DNA from: Rahnella ecdela
Lineage (GTDB): Bacteria > Pseudomonadota > Gammaproteobacteria > Enterobacterales > Enterobacteriaceae
Direction of reading: 5' to 3'
Length of the DNA stretch: 64,000 bases
Assembly (NCBI RefSeq): GCF_019049625.1
Contig: NZ_JAFMOY010000126.1
Span: forward strand, 1 to 64,000
Position numbers and translations under genes: made by a program. The notes under the pieces are model-generated. The model did not search any database. It was given only the letters and a program-made list of their open reading frames with translations, and had not been told where the DNA came from. Positions 18,979 to 28,021 of this stretch are shown here, in pieces (position 1 is the first letter of the stretch; each line of letters starts with the position of its first letter).

Positions 18979-21900
18979 GTGTTCAAAATATCAAAACCGG
19001 GTTTCCTCAGGGCATTAAAGCCAACGCTAAAACCCGCCATGCCACGGCTAAAAATTTCGGCGATGGTTCTGCTGGTCATCGGCTGGATACTTTCACTGGT
19101 CTGGATCTGGTGGAAAGGCCCGACATGGACGCTAGGACAACAGCATCCGCTTGCACCGCAAGCCAACCGCTGGCTGGCAACTTCTGTCTGGGTACTTATT
19201 GCGCTCGCCTGGCTGACCTGGCGGGTGGTAAAACGCCTGCAACATCTGGAGACATTGCAGCGTCTGCAACGCCAGCATGAAAAAGATCCGATCAGTCTGG
19301 AAGTTCACCAGCAGCAGCGTCATCTGGATCACTGGTTGCTGCGCCTGCAACGTCATCTGGCCCGCAGGGATCCGGCGTACCATCTGCCGTGGTACATCAT
19401 GGTGGGAACTTCCGGTAGCGGAAAGACGACATTGCTACGCGAAGGTTATTCCTCAGACAAGATTTATGTGCCCGAGAAAGTCCGTGGTGAGAACAATGCC
19501 CTCTGGCATATTTCGCCGTACGTGGGCGAGCATGCAGTGATTTTTGATATTGATGGCAAACTGATTAACCAGCCTGCAACGGGACAAGAGGAAGTCAATG
19601 TTTACGCGCGTTTATGGGAGCATTGGCTCGGCTGGCTGAATCAGAATCGCCCGCGTCAGCCGCTGAACGGTATTATCATTACGCTGGATTTACCTGAACT
19701 TCTCACCGCCAGTAAATCTCAGCGCGAACAACAACTCACCGTTCTTCGCCAGCGATTACAAGATCTCAACCAACAACTGCATTGCGAATTGCCGGTTTAT
19801 CTTGTTCTGACCAAACTCGATTTGCTTTACGGTTTTGCGCCACTATTTCAGCCACTTGATAAACAACAGCGGGATTCGATTTTAGGCGTCACATTCCGCG
19901 AAGGCTCACACGAAAATGACCAGTGGCGCGAGGAACTGCACACGTTCTGGCAAGAATGGATGCAACGTTTCAATCAGGCGCTGCCCGACCTGCTTCTGAG
20001 CCATGTAGAAGCCAGCCAACGGAGTATGCTGTTTAGTTTCAACCGTCAGATGCAGGGCATTAACGATCATCTTGAGTCATTAATCACCAGCCTGCTGGCT
20101 GGCGATAACATGTCCGTCATGCTGCGCGGGGTGTACCTTACCTCTTCACTGCAACGTGGTCAGGTTGATGACGTTTTTATTCAGTCCGCTGCCGTGCAGT
20201 ATCGTCTGGGACAAACAGCGCTTTCCTCCTGGCCGATGGTTGAGACTCAGCCTTATTTCACCCGCAGTCTGTTCCCCGAAATCTTACTGGCCGAAGCGAA
20301 TCTTGCCGGAGAAAACAGCCTCTGGCTGAAAAAAACGCGCCGCCGGATGACATTTTTTTCAGCCATTGGCGCAACCGCAGCACTCATCTGCATGGCTGGC
20401 TGGCACTACTATTATCAGTCTAATTATCATTCCGGCGTTACGGTGCTGGCCCAGGCTAAATCCTTTAGGGAGATCCCGCCGCCGCAGGGCATTGATGAAC
20501 AGGGTAATCTTCAGTTGCCTCTGCTCAACCCGATGCGTGACGCCACTCTGGCTTATGGTGACTACCGCGAACACAATGCGCTGACTGATATGGCTCTATA
20601 TCAGGGTGTGAAAATCGGCCCATATGTTGAAAAAACGTATCTGCAATTGCTTGATCAGCGCTTCCTACCAGCTTTGTTTAACGGACTGATCAAAGACCTC
20701 AATGCGGCGCCTGCGGGAAGTGAGAAAAAACTCGCGATCCTGCGGGTGATCCGCATGCTGGAAGACAGAAGTGGCCGCGACAACAAGGTCGTCGAACAAT
20801 ATATGTCACAGCGCTGGAGTGAGCATTTTCACGGTCAGCGCGGGCTTCAGTCCCAGCTGATGTCGCATCTTGATTACGCACTGGAACACACCGACTGGCA
20901 TGCACGAAGGGCGGAAGGCGACAGCGATGCAATCACCCGTTTTATTCCTTATGAGAAACCGATCGTTGCCGCTCAGCAGGAACTCAGCAAACTCTCGATT
21001 TATCAGCGCGTTTATCAAAGCCTGAGGTCAAAAGCACAGGGCGTTTTACCTGCTGATCTGAACCTGAGAGACCAGATTGGCCCAAGTTTCGACAAGGTTT
21101 TCGTCGCTAACAAAGAAGAAGATCTCGCCATCCCGCAGTTTCTCACCCGCTACGGGCTGCAAAGCTATTTTGTGAAGCAACGCGACAGTCTGGTAGAACT
21201 TACCGCACTGGATAGCTGGGTACTGAATATCACCAAAAATGTCACCTTCAGCGAAGCCGACCGCGAGGAAATTCAGCGACATATTACGGAGCAGTACATC
21301 AGCGATTACACCGCCACCTGGCAGGCGGGAATGAATAATCTGGACGTCCGGGAATTCGAGGATATACAGGAAGTTACCGATGCCCTTGAGCAGGTCATTA
21401 GTGGCGATCAGCCGTTCTATCGCGCATTGCAAACATTGCGTGATAACACCCAGCTCCCACCTCCTCCCGCAAATCTTCCTGAGAAAGCGCGTGATGAAAT
21501 GATGTCCGCACTCGACTTCCAGCTGCTGACGCGTCTGGGACGTGATTTTTCGCCTGAAAATGGCGTTCTGACAGAAACAAAAGACAAAGCGAGCACGCTG
21601 CAAGCTGTTTATCAGCAACTGACTGAGCTTCACCGTTATTTACTGGCGATTCAGAACTCGCCGGTGCCGGGTAAGTCCGCGCTCAAAGCCGTGCAGATGC
21701 GTCTTGATCAGAACAACAGTGATCCGATATTCGCAACCCGTCAGATGGCAAAAACGCTACCCGCTCCGCTCAACCGCTGGGTAGGTAAGCTCGCCGATCA
21801 AGCCTGGCACGTGGTGATGATCGAAGCCGTTCACTACATGGAAGTCGAATGGAACGACAAAGTGGTTAAGATCTTCAATGAACAGCTTGCGGACCGCTAT

Positions 21901-22521
21901 CCGTTTAATCCTGACGCAACACAGGACGCATCGCTTGATGCCTTTAATCGCTTCTTCAAACCCGATGGAATTCTCGACAGTTTCTATCAGCAAAACCTGA
22001 AGCTGTTTATCGAAAATAAACTCACCTGGGGTGATGACGGAGAAGTGCTGATCCGCCCGGACGTTCAACAACAGCTGGAAACCGCACAGAAAATCCGCGA
22101 GACGTTCTTTACGCAACAAAGTGCTTTAGGTACTCAGTATGCGATTGAAACCACGGAGCTTTCATCTAACAAGCGCCGCAGTGTACTGAATATGGATGGT
22201 CAGTTACTCGATTACAGCCATGGTCGCAATTACACCACACACCTGGTCTGGCCAAACACCATGCGTGATGGAACTGAAAGCAAACTTACGCTGATCGGCA
22301 CGGGAGACGGCGCCCCGCGCAGCATCAGTTTCAAAGGCCCATGGGCGCAGTTCCGCCTTATCGACGCCGGCAACCTGACCAACGTCGATGACGGTTCATT
22401 TGACGTGCGCTTCAACGTCGACGGCGGCTACATGATTTACCGCATGCACTTTGATACACAGGACAATCCGTTCACCGGCGGACTCTTCAGCGAGTTCAGC
22501 CTGCCGGATACGTTGTACTAA
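18979..22521 (+). CDS. tssM: TssM (IcmF) inner-membrane channel protein
   Basis: This 1180-residue protein forms the core of the trans-envelope complex with TssL and TssJ. Two N-terminal transmembrane helices lie near residues 28-46 and 65-82, a third near 455-472 (FFSAIGATAALICMAGWHYY). The cytoplasmic loop carries a Walker A motif, GTSGSGKTT at residues 143-151, so this is an ATP/GTP-site TssM; many homologues lack it. The large periplasmic part ends in the beta domain that binds TssJ (FNVDGGYMIYRMHFDT). It follows tssA by 20 bases with AGGAG before the GTG start. Confidence 0.96.
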   Translation: MFKISKPGFLRALKPTLKPAMPRLKISAMVLLVIGWILSLVWIWWKGPTWTLGQQHPLAPQANRWLATSVWVLIALAWLTWRVVKRLQHLETLQRLQRQHEKDPISLEVHQQQRHLDHWLLRLQRHLARRDPAYHLPWYIMVGTSGSGKTTLLREGYSSDKIYVPEKVRGENNALWHISPYVGEHAVIFDIDGKLINQPATGQEEVNVYARLWEHWLGWLNQNRPRQPLNGIIITLDLPELLTASKSQREQQLTVLRQRLQDLNQQLHCELPVYLVLTKLDLLYGFAPLFQPLDKQQRDSILGVTFREGSHENDQWREELHTFWQEWMQRFNQALPDLLLSHVEASQRSMLFSFNRQMQGINDHLESLITSLLAGDNMSVMLRGVYLTSSLQRGQVDDVFIQSAAVQYRLGQTALSSWPMVETQPYFTRSLFPEILLAEANLAGENSLWLKKTRRRMTFFSAIGATAALICMAGWHYYYQSNYHSGVTVLAQAKSFREIPPPQGIDEQGNLQLPLLNPMRDATLAYGDYREHNALTDMALYQGVKIGPYVEKTYLQLLDQRFLPALFNGLIKDLNAAPAGSEKKLAILRVIRMLEDRSGRDNKVVEQYMSQRWSEHFHGQRGLQSQLMSHLDYALEHTDWHARRAEGDSDAITRFIPYEKPIVAAQQELSKLSIYQRVYQSLRSKAQGVLPADLNLRDQIGPSFDKVFVANKEEDLAIPQFLTRYGLQSYFVKQRDSLVELTALDSWVLNITKNVTFSEADREEIQRHITEQYISDYTATWQAGMNNLDVREFEDIQEVTDALEQVISGDQPFYRALQTLRDNTQLPPPPANLPEKARDEMMSALDFQLLTRLGRDFSPENGVLTETKDKASTLQAVYQQLTELHRYLLAIQNSPVPGKSALKAVQMRLDQNNSDPIFATRQMAKTLPAPLNRWVGKLADQAWHVVMIEAVHYMEVEWNDKVVKIFNEQLADRYPFNPDATQDASLDAFNRFFKPDGILDSFYQQNLKLFIENKLTWGDDGEVLIRPDVQQQLETAQKIRETFFTQQSALGTQYAIETTELSSNKRRSVLNMDGQLLDYSHGRNYTTHLVWPNTMRDGTESKLTLIGTGDGAPRSISFKGPWAQFRLIDAGNLTNVDDGSFDVRFNVDGGYMIYRMHFDTQDNPFTGGLFSEFSLPDTLY

Positions 22522-22528
22522 TGGACTC

Positions 22529-22550
22529 ACCCCGGCAGCGATGCCGGGGT
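22529..22550 (+). other. Strong intra-operon hairpin between tssM and vasL
   Basis: ACCCCGGCA and TGCCGGGGT form a perfect nine-pair stem with the four-base loop GCGA. No T run follows (ATTAAGGAAA, which is the vasL ribosome binding site), so it is not a standard terminator. It may stabilise the upstream message or modulate vasL translation. The structure is visible in the sequence; the role is inference. Confidence 0.6.
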
Positions 22551-22563
22551 ATTAAGGAAAATC

Positions 22564-23892
22564 ATGAGCGACGAAACACACATCATCAAACTGGGCGACG
22601 ATCCACGCTTTTTGCCGGAATTCAGTGCGATTCGTGAAGAGATCAACAAAGCGAATCACCCCTCCCAACCGGAAGTAAACTGGCGGCTTGTCGAATCGCT
22701 GGCGCTGACACTGTTCAAAAGCAATGGCGTCGACCTGCACACCGCAACTTACTACACGCTGGCACGCACCAAAATCAACGGTCTGTCCGGGTTTTGCGAA
22801 GGTTGCGAACTGCTGGCCGGGCTGATTACCGCAGAATGGGAACGCTTCTGGCCGCAAAACTACCAGGCGCGCAGCGATATGCTGGAATGGTTCAATACCC
22901 GCATCGGTAATATTCTGCGAAAAAATCCCGCACTGGCGCTGGGTGATATACAGCTTCTGTACCGCACTGAACGCACACTGCAACTTATCTGTGACAAGCT
23001 TCAGCAGGTCGAACTCAAACGCGTTCCCCGCGTGGAAAATCTGCTCTATTTTATGCAGAACATCCGCAAACGTACCGAAGCCGAGCAGCAGGCGCAAAGT
23101 TCACAGGCTCACCATTACATCTCGCCAACGCTGGTCTACATGCCGGATCAGATATCTCATCCTGACCCTGTTTATTCGCCGCTACCCAGCATGGAGCCTG
23201 CGCAACAGGCGCCGAAAGTTGAAGTACATTTCGCCGGTTCAGAAAATAAAAAACGGCCTTCCCGTAAACCCGTAATCCTTGGCTTTTTGGCTGGCATTGC
23301 CATCACGGCAGTAGTTTGTGGAGGACTATGGTGGTGGCAGGTCGCACCTTTGCAACAGCAAATCGCGCTGATAAAAGACACACCGCAAGGCGGCGCGGCA
23401 CTTTGGCTGACGTCGCCTGAACTGGCTACATACCCGCAACACCTGAACCGCCTGCTTAACGCAACACCACTGCAAGCACTGGAAAGTGGTGAGCATCTGA
23501 CGAAAACAGCAAGTGTTGTCTGGCTTGAGAATGAACAGCAGCAACAAGCCACCTCCCGCTGGAACAATGCACTCAAACTGCGCGCCGGTAACAGTCCCGC
23601 TTTACGCGGATACTTACAAATCCGACAGGATATGCATTCATTTTCAGACTTGTTAGTTCAGCGGGAAAAAAGCAAAGAAGGTGTCACGCTTTCATATCTG
23701 AAAACGGTCGCCTATCAGGCCGAAACCTTGTTGAATCAGGAAACTCCGCTCGAGGCGTTATTAACTCAGCTGGAAGATGCTAAAAGACAAAACCAGAATA
23801 CGCAAACTCTTGAAAAAACAATTAACGAAAGAATGGATTCATTATCCAGTCGTTATTTTATAATTAAAAACATCAGCAAAACCGATAATTAA
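22564..23892 (+). CDS. vasL: VasL/TagA-like ImpA_N membrane protein
   Basis: This 442-residue protein has an N-terminal ImpA_N domain (residues about 8-140; NWRLVESLALTLFKSNGVDL, LAGLITAEWERFWPQNY), a proline-rich linker, one transmembrane helix near 240-258 (PVILGFLAGIAITAVVCGG) and a VasL C-terminal domain. In the TagA model, proteins of this build sit at the membrane opposite the baseplate and stop sheath growth. AAGGAAA precedes the ATG. The family call is firm; assignment as the TagA stopper is inference from architecture. Confidence 0.85.
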   Translation: MSDETHIIKLGDDPRFLPEFSAIREEINKANHPSQPEVNWRLVESLALTLFKSNGVDLHTATYYTLARTKINGLSGFCEGCELLAGLITAEWERFWPQNYQARSDMLEWFNTRIGNILRKNPALALGDIQLLYRTERTLQLICDKLQQVELKRVPRVENLLYFMQNIRKRTEAEQQAQSSQAHHYISPTLVYMPDQISHPDPVYSPLPSMEPAQQAPKVEVHFAGSENKKRPSRKPVILGFLAGIAITAVVCGGLWWWQVAPLQQQIALIKDTPQGGAALWLTSPELATYPQHLNRLLNATPLQALESGEHLTKTASVVWLENEQQQQATSRWNNALKLRAGNSPALRGYLQIRQDMHSFSDLLVQREKSKEGVTLSYLKTVAYQAETLLNQETPLEALLTQLEDAKRQNQNTQTLEKTINERMDSLSSRYFIIKNISKTDN

Positions 23893-23942
23893 CATTTAAC
23901 TCTAACACCTAATACTCATGACTAAGATAAAGGAATAATATC

Positions 23943-24422
23943 ATGGCCAATCTTATTTACTTAACTCTCACCGGACAAACCCAGGGACTGATTTCAGCAG
24001 GATGTTCATCGCTGGATTCCATCGGGAACAAAGCGCAGATCGTACATTTGGATCAGATAATGGTTTATGAGTTGACTCATATAATCCTCAGAAAGCAAAA
24101 CGTTAATCATCAACCGTTGATCATCACAAAAGCTATTGATAAATCTTCACCTTTGTTAGGCAAGGCTATTTCTGAGAATGAACTACTTACCTGTGACTTT
24201 GATGTTTATCGTACTAATAAATTTGGCATCAATGAAAAGTTTTATAAAATAAAACTAACCGAAGCTAGGATCTCAGATATACACCTTATATTCCCAAGCT
24301 CCTTAATTAACAATAATAGCCAACCACAAGAAAGAATTTCTCTCTCTTATGAAACTATAACATGGGAACATACTGCCGCTGGTACAAGTTCATATAGTTT
24401 GTGGAAGGATCGAATTTTATAG
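23943..24422 (+). CDS. Second Hcp-family protein, AT-rich
   Basis: This 159-residue Hcp homologue opens with MANLIYLTLTGQTQGLISAG and ends YETITWEHTAAGTSSYSLW, the same frame as Hcp at 3772 but clearly diverged. It is preceded by AAGGA eight bases before the ATG and closes the tss operon just before a terminator. Codon use is visibly richer in A and T than the tss genes upstream, like the island that follows. Hcp rings can bind and protect small effectors, so this copy may be specialised for cargo encoded next door at 25307-26224. That pairing is inference from position and composition. Confidence 0.85.
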   Translation: MANLIYLTLTGQTQGLISAGCSSLDSIGNKAQIVHLDQIMVYELTHIILRKQNVNHQPLIITKAIDKSSPLLGKAISENELLTCDFDVYRTNKFGINEKFYKIKLTEARISDIHLIFPSSLINNNSQPQERISLSYETITWEHTAAGTSSYSLWKDRIL

Positions 24423-24444
24423 TGCAAATAAACAAATTAAATAT

Positions 24445-24474
24445 AAGTGGCGACAAGTATTATCGCCACTTTTT
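24445..24474 (+). terminator. Terminator of the rightward T6SS operon
   Basis: AAGTGGCGA and TCGCCACTT form a nine-pair stem around CAAGTATTA, followed by TTTT. It lies 23 bases after the hcp2 stop, marking the end of the tss operon and the border of the AT-rich island. Confidence 0.85.
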
Positions 24475-24591
24475 AATAACCTATAAAATATGCAGAACTA
24501 TATCGATATGAATTTATATAAGGAGAGCTATTCTTTTGATTCCATTGTTCTATTTTATTTCTTTCACTCACACCTTTTTCTATTGCAATTT

Positions 24592-24807
24592 TTATTTATC
24601 AGATAAGTGATGTTTTTGTTTGAAATAACTCAACCCTATTGATATTCCAATGCCAACAACTAATGTAAAACCAACAGCGACTGAAATCGGAGCTAGTAAA
24701 GCCAGCCCTGTAAATACAGCCACTCTTACACCTACAGCAAATATTATCTTTGCTAAAAAAATAGAGGAAGAACCTAAGAAGTCGAATATATTTCGTTTGC
24801 TTGGGAT
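24592..24807 (-). pseudogene. Orphan C-terminal remnant homologous to the putative effector upstream
   Basis: On the minus strand 71 codons follow two tandem stops and end at TAA 24592-24594. The reading includes SKRNIFDFLG, AKIIFAVGVRVAVFTGLALL, GIGISIGLSYFK and HHLSDK before the stop. It aligns with residues about 202-271 of the 305-residue protein at 25307-26224: DFLG with DFIG, AKII with AKIL, GIGISIGL with GFGISYGL, HLSDK with QFSDK. The N-terminal two thirds are absent and no start is present, so this is a fragment. It lies directly behind the putative immunity gene, the position where displaced toxin tips are found in polymorphic toxin loci. Confidence 0.65.
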
Positions 24808-24828
24808 TTATTATTTATTGAAAATCAC

Positions 24829-25305
24829 TTAATTACTTTTGATAGAAGTTTTCTCATTATGATTCATACTCCAAGGAACAACTCTGGTCAAATTAAAGCA
24901 TCTTGATTTATCACGCACGTAATATATACCAGAAAATACCCCTCCAGACGCGCATGCGTGATAAGAAGAAAAAGCAAAAAAAATGTTTATTAAAGGCGCA
25001 CTACAAACTGAAATAAAAAAAACCACAGATATAAAAACCCCTAATTTATTAAAAGAGGACATGACCTTAGGATGTACTTTTTTATTCTTTGTAAAAAGAC
25101 AGCTAATCAATAGGATCTCAAGAAGAACTACCATTGGCATACACACTAGAATAGGAATACTTTTCCAGTTGAAATATACAACATCTCCTCCCGCAAATAA
25201 ACCAATAACATCCCGACTACAGTTTATAACGAAAAAGTAAAAAACAAAAGGGAGAAAAACAATGCTACCAATCACATAGCCATAATACTTTGCTTTATTT
25301 AACAT
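24829..25305 (-). CDS. Small polytopic membrane protein, putative immunity protein
   Basis: This 158-residue protein has three probable transmembrane helices (about residues 9-27, 45-68 and 86-108), then a Cys-containing polar tail. I do not recognise it with confidence; the layout is loosely like DUF1240 membrane proteins. ATG 25303-25305 follows the stop of the upstream gene with one base between (TAATATG); a GTG at 25314 in the same frame would overlap that gene. Neither start has a strong ribosome binding site, which fits translational coupling. The location directly after a membrane-targeting effector candidate and the AT-rich composition suggest a self-protection role in the inner membrane. 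This is inference from context. Confidence 0.55.
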   Translation of the reverse strand: MLNKAKYYGYVIGSIVFLPFVFYFFVINCSRDVIGLFAGGDVVYFNWKSIPILVCMPMVVLLEILLISCLFTKNKKVHPKVMSSFNKLGVFISVVFFISVCSAPLINIFFAFSSYHACASGGVFSGIYYVRDKSRCFNLTRVVPWSMNHNEKTSIKSN

Positions 25306-25306
25306 A

Positions 25307-26224
25307 TTAAACACCGAAACGATTAGAATTAATAAATGGAGATGAGTTATTTAAATTCCAGCTCTCAACTGCATTTCTATCATTTATCCTTTGTTGAATG
25401 AAAAATTTTAATTTATCAGAGAACTGGTACTTTTCATCCAAGAAAAGCAAACCATATGAAATCCCGAAACCAACAAATACAATAAGAAAAATACCAAGTG
25501 AAAGTGGTAAAGTTATGCCTGTCACAAGAGCAACTCCACTTGCGATAGCAAATACAAGTTCCGTGGTGTATATGGTAACAAGTATTTTTGCAACATCCAT
25601 ATTGATATCTCCGATAAAATCAATAGCACTATACTCGTCTTTGAAAACCAATTCAAAAACCCTATATGCCGCAGAAAAATAAATACAAAATCTAGCACCA
25701 GCCATAATAGCGGCACTTCTACCAACCTTGCCAATACTTAACTCTAAAACCTGTGGGTTATCAATAGAATAACGAGTTCCTCTAAGAATACGTCGCACAC
25801 CTGCATAACCAGTAATTTTAATGTAGTTAATACCTTCTGAAACGTACTGTTGGGCTTTTATTCCTAATCCTCTAAAATTGAAAATTAATTTATCAACATT
25901 ATTATAATAAGAAACTAGCTTACGGATATGACTTGTACCATCGAACGAATCTTTTATATTACCTGCATAGGTTGTTATAGGATCAACTAAGATGAGGAGT
26001 TCATTGAGTATTTTGTCAGCCTCATCAAGGGTAAGTAACATCATGTGTTTGGTATTTTTTTCAAACTCTTCACCCAACTTCAGAGTATCAACAATATATT
26101 CGTGCTGCGGTAGAAGTTGGTTTATCGGAACATTTCCACGCAAGTAATCACCAAGGTAACCTGCTGCCGTTGCTGGTTCTCTAAGTTCATCTTTGGGTGC
26201 ATTTACGCCAAGTTCATTTTTCAT
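25307..26224 (-). CDS. Putative membrane-acting (pore-forming-like) T6SS effector
   Basis: This 305-residue protein is not recognised as a named family. The N-terminal 160 residues are polar and helical (HEYIVDTLKLGEEFEKN). The C-terminal half has hydrophobic stretches near 171-191, 211-233 and 236-262, the last two forming a hairpin rich in Gly, Val, Thr and Leu (ASGVALVTGITLPLSLGIF), then LDEKYQFSDKL and a polar tail. There is no signal peptide. This soluble-front, hydrophobic-hairpin-back plan resembles colicin-like and T6SS pore-forming effectors. It sits next to an hcp, is followed at once by a small membrane protein, and a second homologue survives as a remnant behind that. Effector function is inference; the sequence shows only architecture and context. 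Confidence 0.5.
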   Translation of the reverse strand: MKNELGVNAPKDELREPATAAGYLGDYLRGNVPINQLLPQHEYIVDTLKLGEEFEKNTKHMMLLTLDEADKILNELLILVDPITTYAGNIKDSFDGTSHIRKLVSYYNNVDKLIFNFRGLGIKAQQYVSEGINYIKITGYAGVRRILRGTRYSIDNPQVLELSIGKVGRSAAIMAGARFCIYFSAAYRVFELVFKDEYSAIDFIGDINMDVAKILVTIYTTELVFAIASGVALVTGITLPLSLGIFLIVFVGFGISYGLLFLDEKYQFSDKLKFFIQQRINDRNAVESWNLNNSSPFINSNRFGV

Positions 26225-26747
26225 TAAGGTACATCCACTATATTCAATGATTAATATCCCATGATACGCTTAATTCCTCACCGTTTTATGATCTGCATTA
26301 AAAATATAGAATCAGATAAATAAATTTTCATTTAATTGCAAAATATATAGCCATCCACTAATTGAATTGATGAATGTATATCATTGCACAGAGCAGTAGG
26401 CCGTTTTATACGAATAAGCAATCAGTTTTAATAGTAAACAAAATAATAAATTTCATAAAGAACTTAACGAAATCATGTAGTTGCACCTCATAAATAAATG
26501 ATGATTTATGAATTTACACTTAACATTTCACTATAAACAAAAAAGCAAAACCAATTAGCACTTGACCCGAATAAATTAACTCAATAGTATTTTTACAGAC
26601 CCTTAAAACGGATTTACAAGATGCAAACACTACAACATTTTAGAAAACTTTTGGCGATAATAAATACTAAAAAATTAACTCTTCAGGGATTGTTTTAGAC
26701 TCTGGAGAATACATTATTCGCATCTTACATTCCATTGAGGCTTTCGA
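26225..26747. other. 523-bp AT-rich intergenic stretch in the island
   Basis: Both flanking genes point away, so promoters for the putative effector (leftward) and the orphan membrane protein (rightward) should lie here. I see no gene of useful length; a 25-codon frame starting MQTLQHFRKL (from 26622) ends in TAG and has no support. No tRNA, attachment site or insertion sequence end is visible. Confidence 0.6.
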
Positions 26748-27380
26748 ATGAAATACATTATAGGTTCATCTTTTTATAATCTATTACAGTACGGCAATGA
26801 AATTGAGTTATATATCAAAGAGAATGATATGACATCAATTGAATTTCGGGTGAACACTAATCTGAAAGAATATGTATCAGTTCTGTTTTTCCAAAAAAAC
26901 TTTATGGCACTTTCAGCCGCCTTGTTTTTAATGATGATTTCATGGTTATTCATTCTCTTTACTGCACTACAAGGAATAAATACAAAAGAATCGCCCGGGC
27001 TCTATTTTGGTCTATACATGGCATTTGCGATGACGTATGGGTTTATATATATTAGCTCGGTTTTTCTACTAGCACGAGGGATAACCATTGGGCTAAAAAT
27101 AATTTACTACACCTTTAATTTTATTGTAGTGATAGCAGTGGGGTTTTCATTATTTTATCTGTATTCTTTTTTATACTTTGAAGAAACTCAAATTTCCAAC
27201 ATTATTTTTTTCTTTCTGATAACAATACCTCTCTTGTTAACACGCTTAATTTTAAATACAAAGTTGATTGAAACGGCGTTAGTATGGGCGATCAATGAAC
27301 GGGCAAGAAAAGCTTACTTAAAACTGATGATTAAAAATTACCAGAGTCCGCGTAAAATAAGAAAACTGCGGGTTGGGTAA
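26748..27380 (+). CDS. Four-helix membrane protein of unknown function in the AT-rich island
   Basis: This 210-residue protein has a short polar N-terminus (residues 1-48), four probable transmembrane helices near 53-75, 87-110, 117-142 and 148-167, and a basic C-terminal tail ending SPRKIRKLRVG. I do not recognise the family. GAGG lies seven bases before the ATG. It shares the AT-rich composition of the neighbouring effector-immunity candidates and is absent from the E. coli rraB neighbourhood, so it looks like part of the accessory island. A role as an orphan immunity protein is possible but unsupported by sequence beyond location and topology. Confidence 0.6.
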   Translation: MKYIIGSSFYNLLQYGNEIELYIKENDMTSIEFRVNTNLKEYVSVLFFQKNFMALSAALFLMMISWLFILFTALQGINTKESPGLYFGLYMAFAMTYGFIYISSVFLLARGITIGLKIIYYTFNFIVVIAVGFSLFYLYSFLYFEETQISNIIFFFLITIPLLLTRLILNTKLIETALVWAINERARKAYLKLMIKNYQSPRKIRKLRVG

Positions 27381-27445
27381 ACAACTCTCACTCCTCATGA
27401 CAATCATTTTTAGCCGGAGCATTCCTTACCCTGCTGATTTCTACA

Positions 27446-27475
27446 TAAAAAAAGGCTGCTCAATTCAGCAGCCGT
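27446..27475 (-). terminator. Terminator of rraB
   Basis: Read on the minus strand, GGCTGCT and AGCAGCC form a seven-pair stem around GAATTG and are followed by seven Ts. It lies 23 bases after the rraB stop. Confidence 0.85.
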
Positions 27476-27497
27476 TTTGTTTCGGATTCAGAAAGAA

Positions 27498-27923
27498 TCA
27501 ATGACGTTTCCCGTCATCATCTTCATCAACGAAATCTTCGTCTTCGCCTTCCTCACCTTCTTCGTCGTCATCGCCTTCGAAGTAAGTGCCCCAGCCGTCG
27601 TAATTGACACCATTGGCTTCGGCCAGGTTCATCAGTTGCTCAACCTGAGTGTCGATCAGTTCCGCATTCAGCGCGATTTCGCTGATGACGTCGCAGCACA
27701 TCACAACAGAACCGTCTTCAACTTCCAGTTCTTCCGGGTCAGTGACTTCGTAACCCAGTTTGAAAGCTTCGACGGCTGCTTTCTCCAGAACTTCAAATTT
27801 CTCTGAAGATAAATGGTGTTCGATGGTGTAAAGCGCGTCAGGATCACTGCCATCATCCAGCAGTTCTTCGATGATTAAGCGAGTCTCTTCACGTTGTTCT
27901 TCCAGCAATTCACGGTTTGCCAT
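27498..27923 (-). CDS. rraB: RraB, protein regulator of RNase E activity
   Basis: This 141-residue protein (from [15 protein letters not shown]) is the RNase E inhibitor RraB, which binds the degradosome scaffold and changes mRNA decay. The strongly acidic tail ([13 protein letters not shown]) and the middle [15 protein letters not shown] are typical. I chose ATG 27921-27923 with GAGG eight bases upstream; an in-frame ATG six codons earlier gives a non-family extension. It is divergent from argF, the same arrangement as rraB and argI in E. coli. Confidence 0.95.
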   Translation of the reverse strand: MANRELLEEQREETRLIIEELLDDGSDPDALYTIEHHLSSEKFEVLEKAAVEAFKLGYEVTDPEELEVEDGSVVMCCDVISEIALNAELIDTQVEQLMNLAEANGVNYDGWGTYFEGDDDEEGEEGEDEDFVDEDDDGKRH

Positions 27924-28021
27924 ATCTCTGTCCTCAATCAATGTGACGTTTGTACGCTATTTTCACACACCGCAGGGCGCGTCTCCACTATAAACGACAA
28001 AGTTTTTAATGTGGGGTTGTA

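Noticed and set aside
24650-24832. 60-codon plus-strand frame starting MPTTNVKPTATEIG
   Set aside because: Lies antisense to the minus-strand remnant whose reading aligns with the effector candidate; no ribosome binding site.
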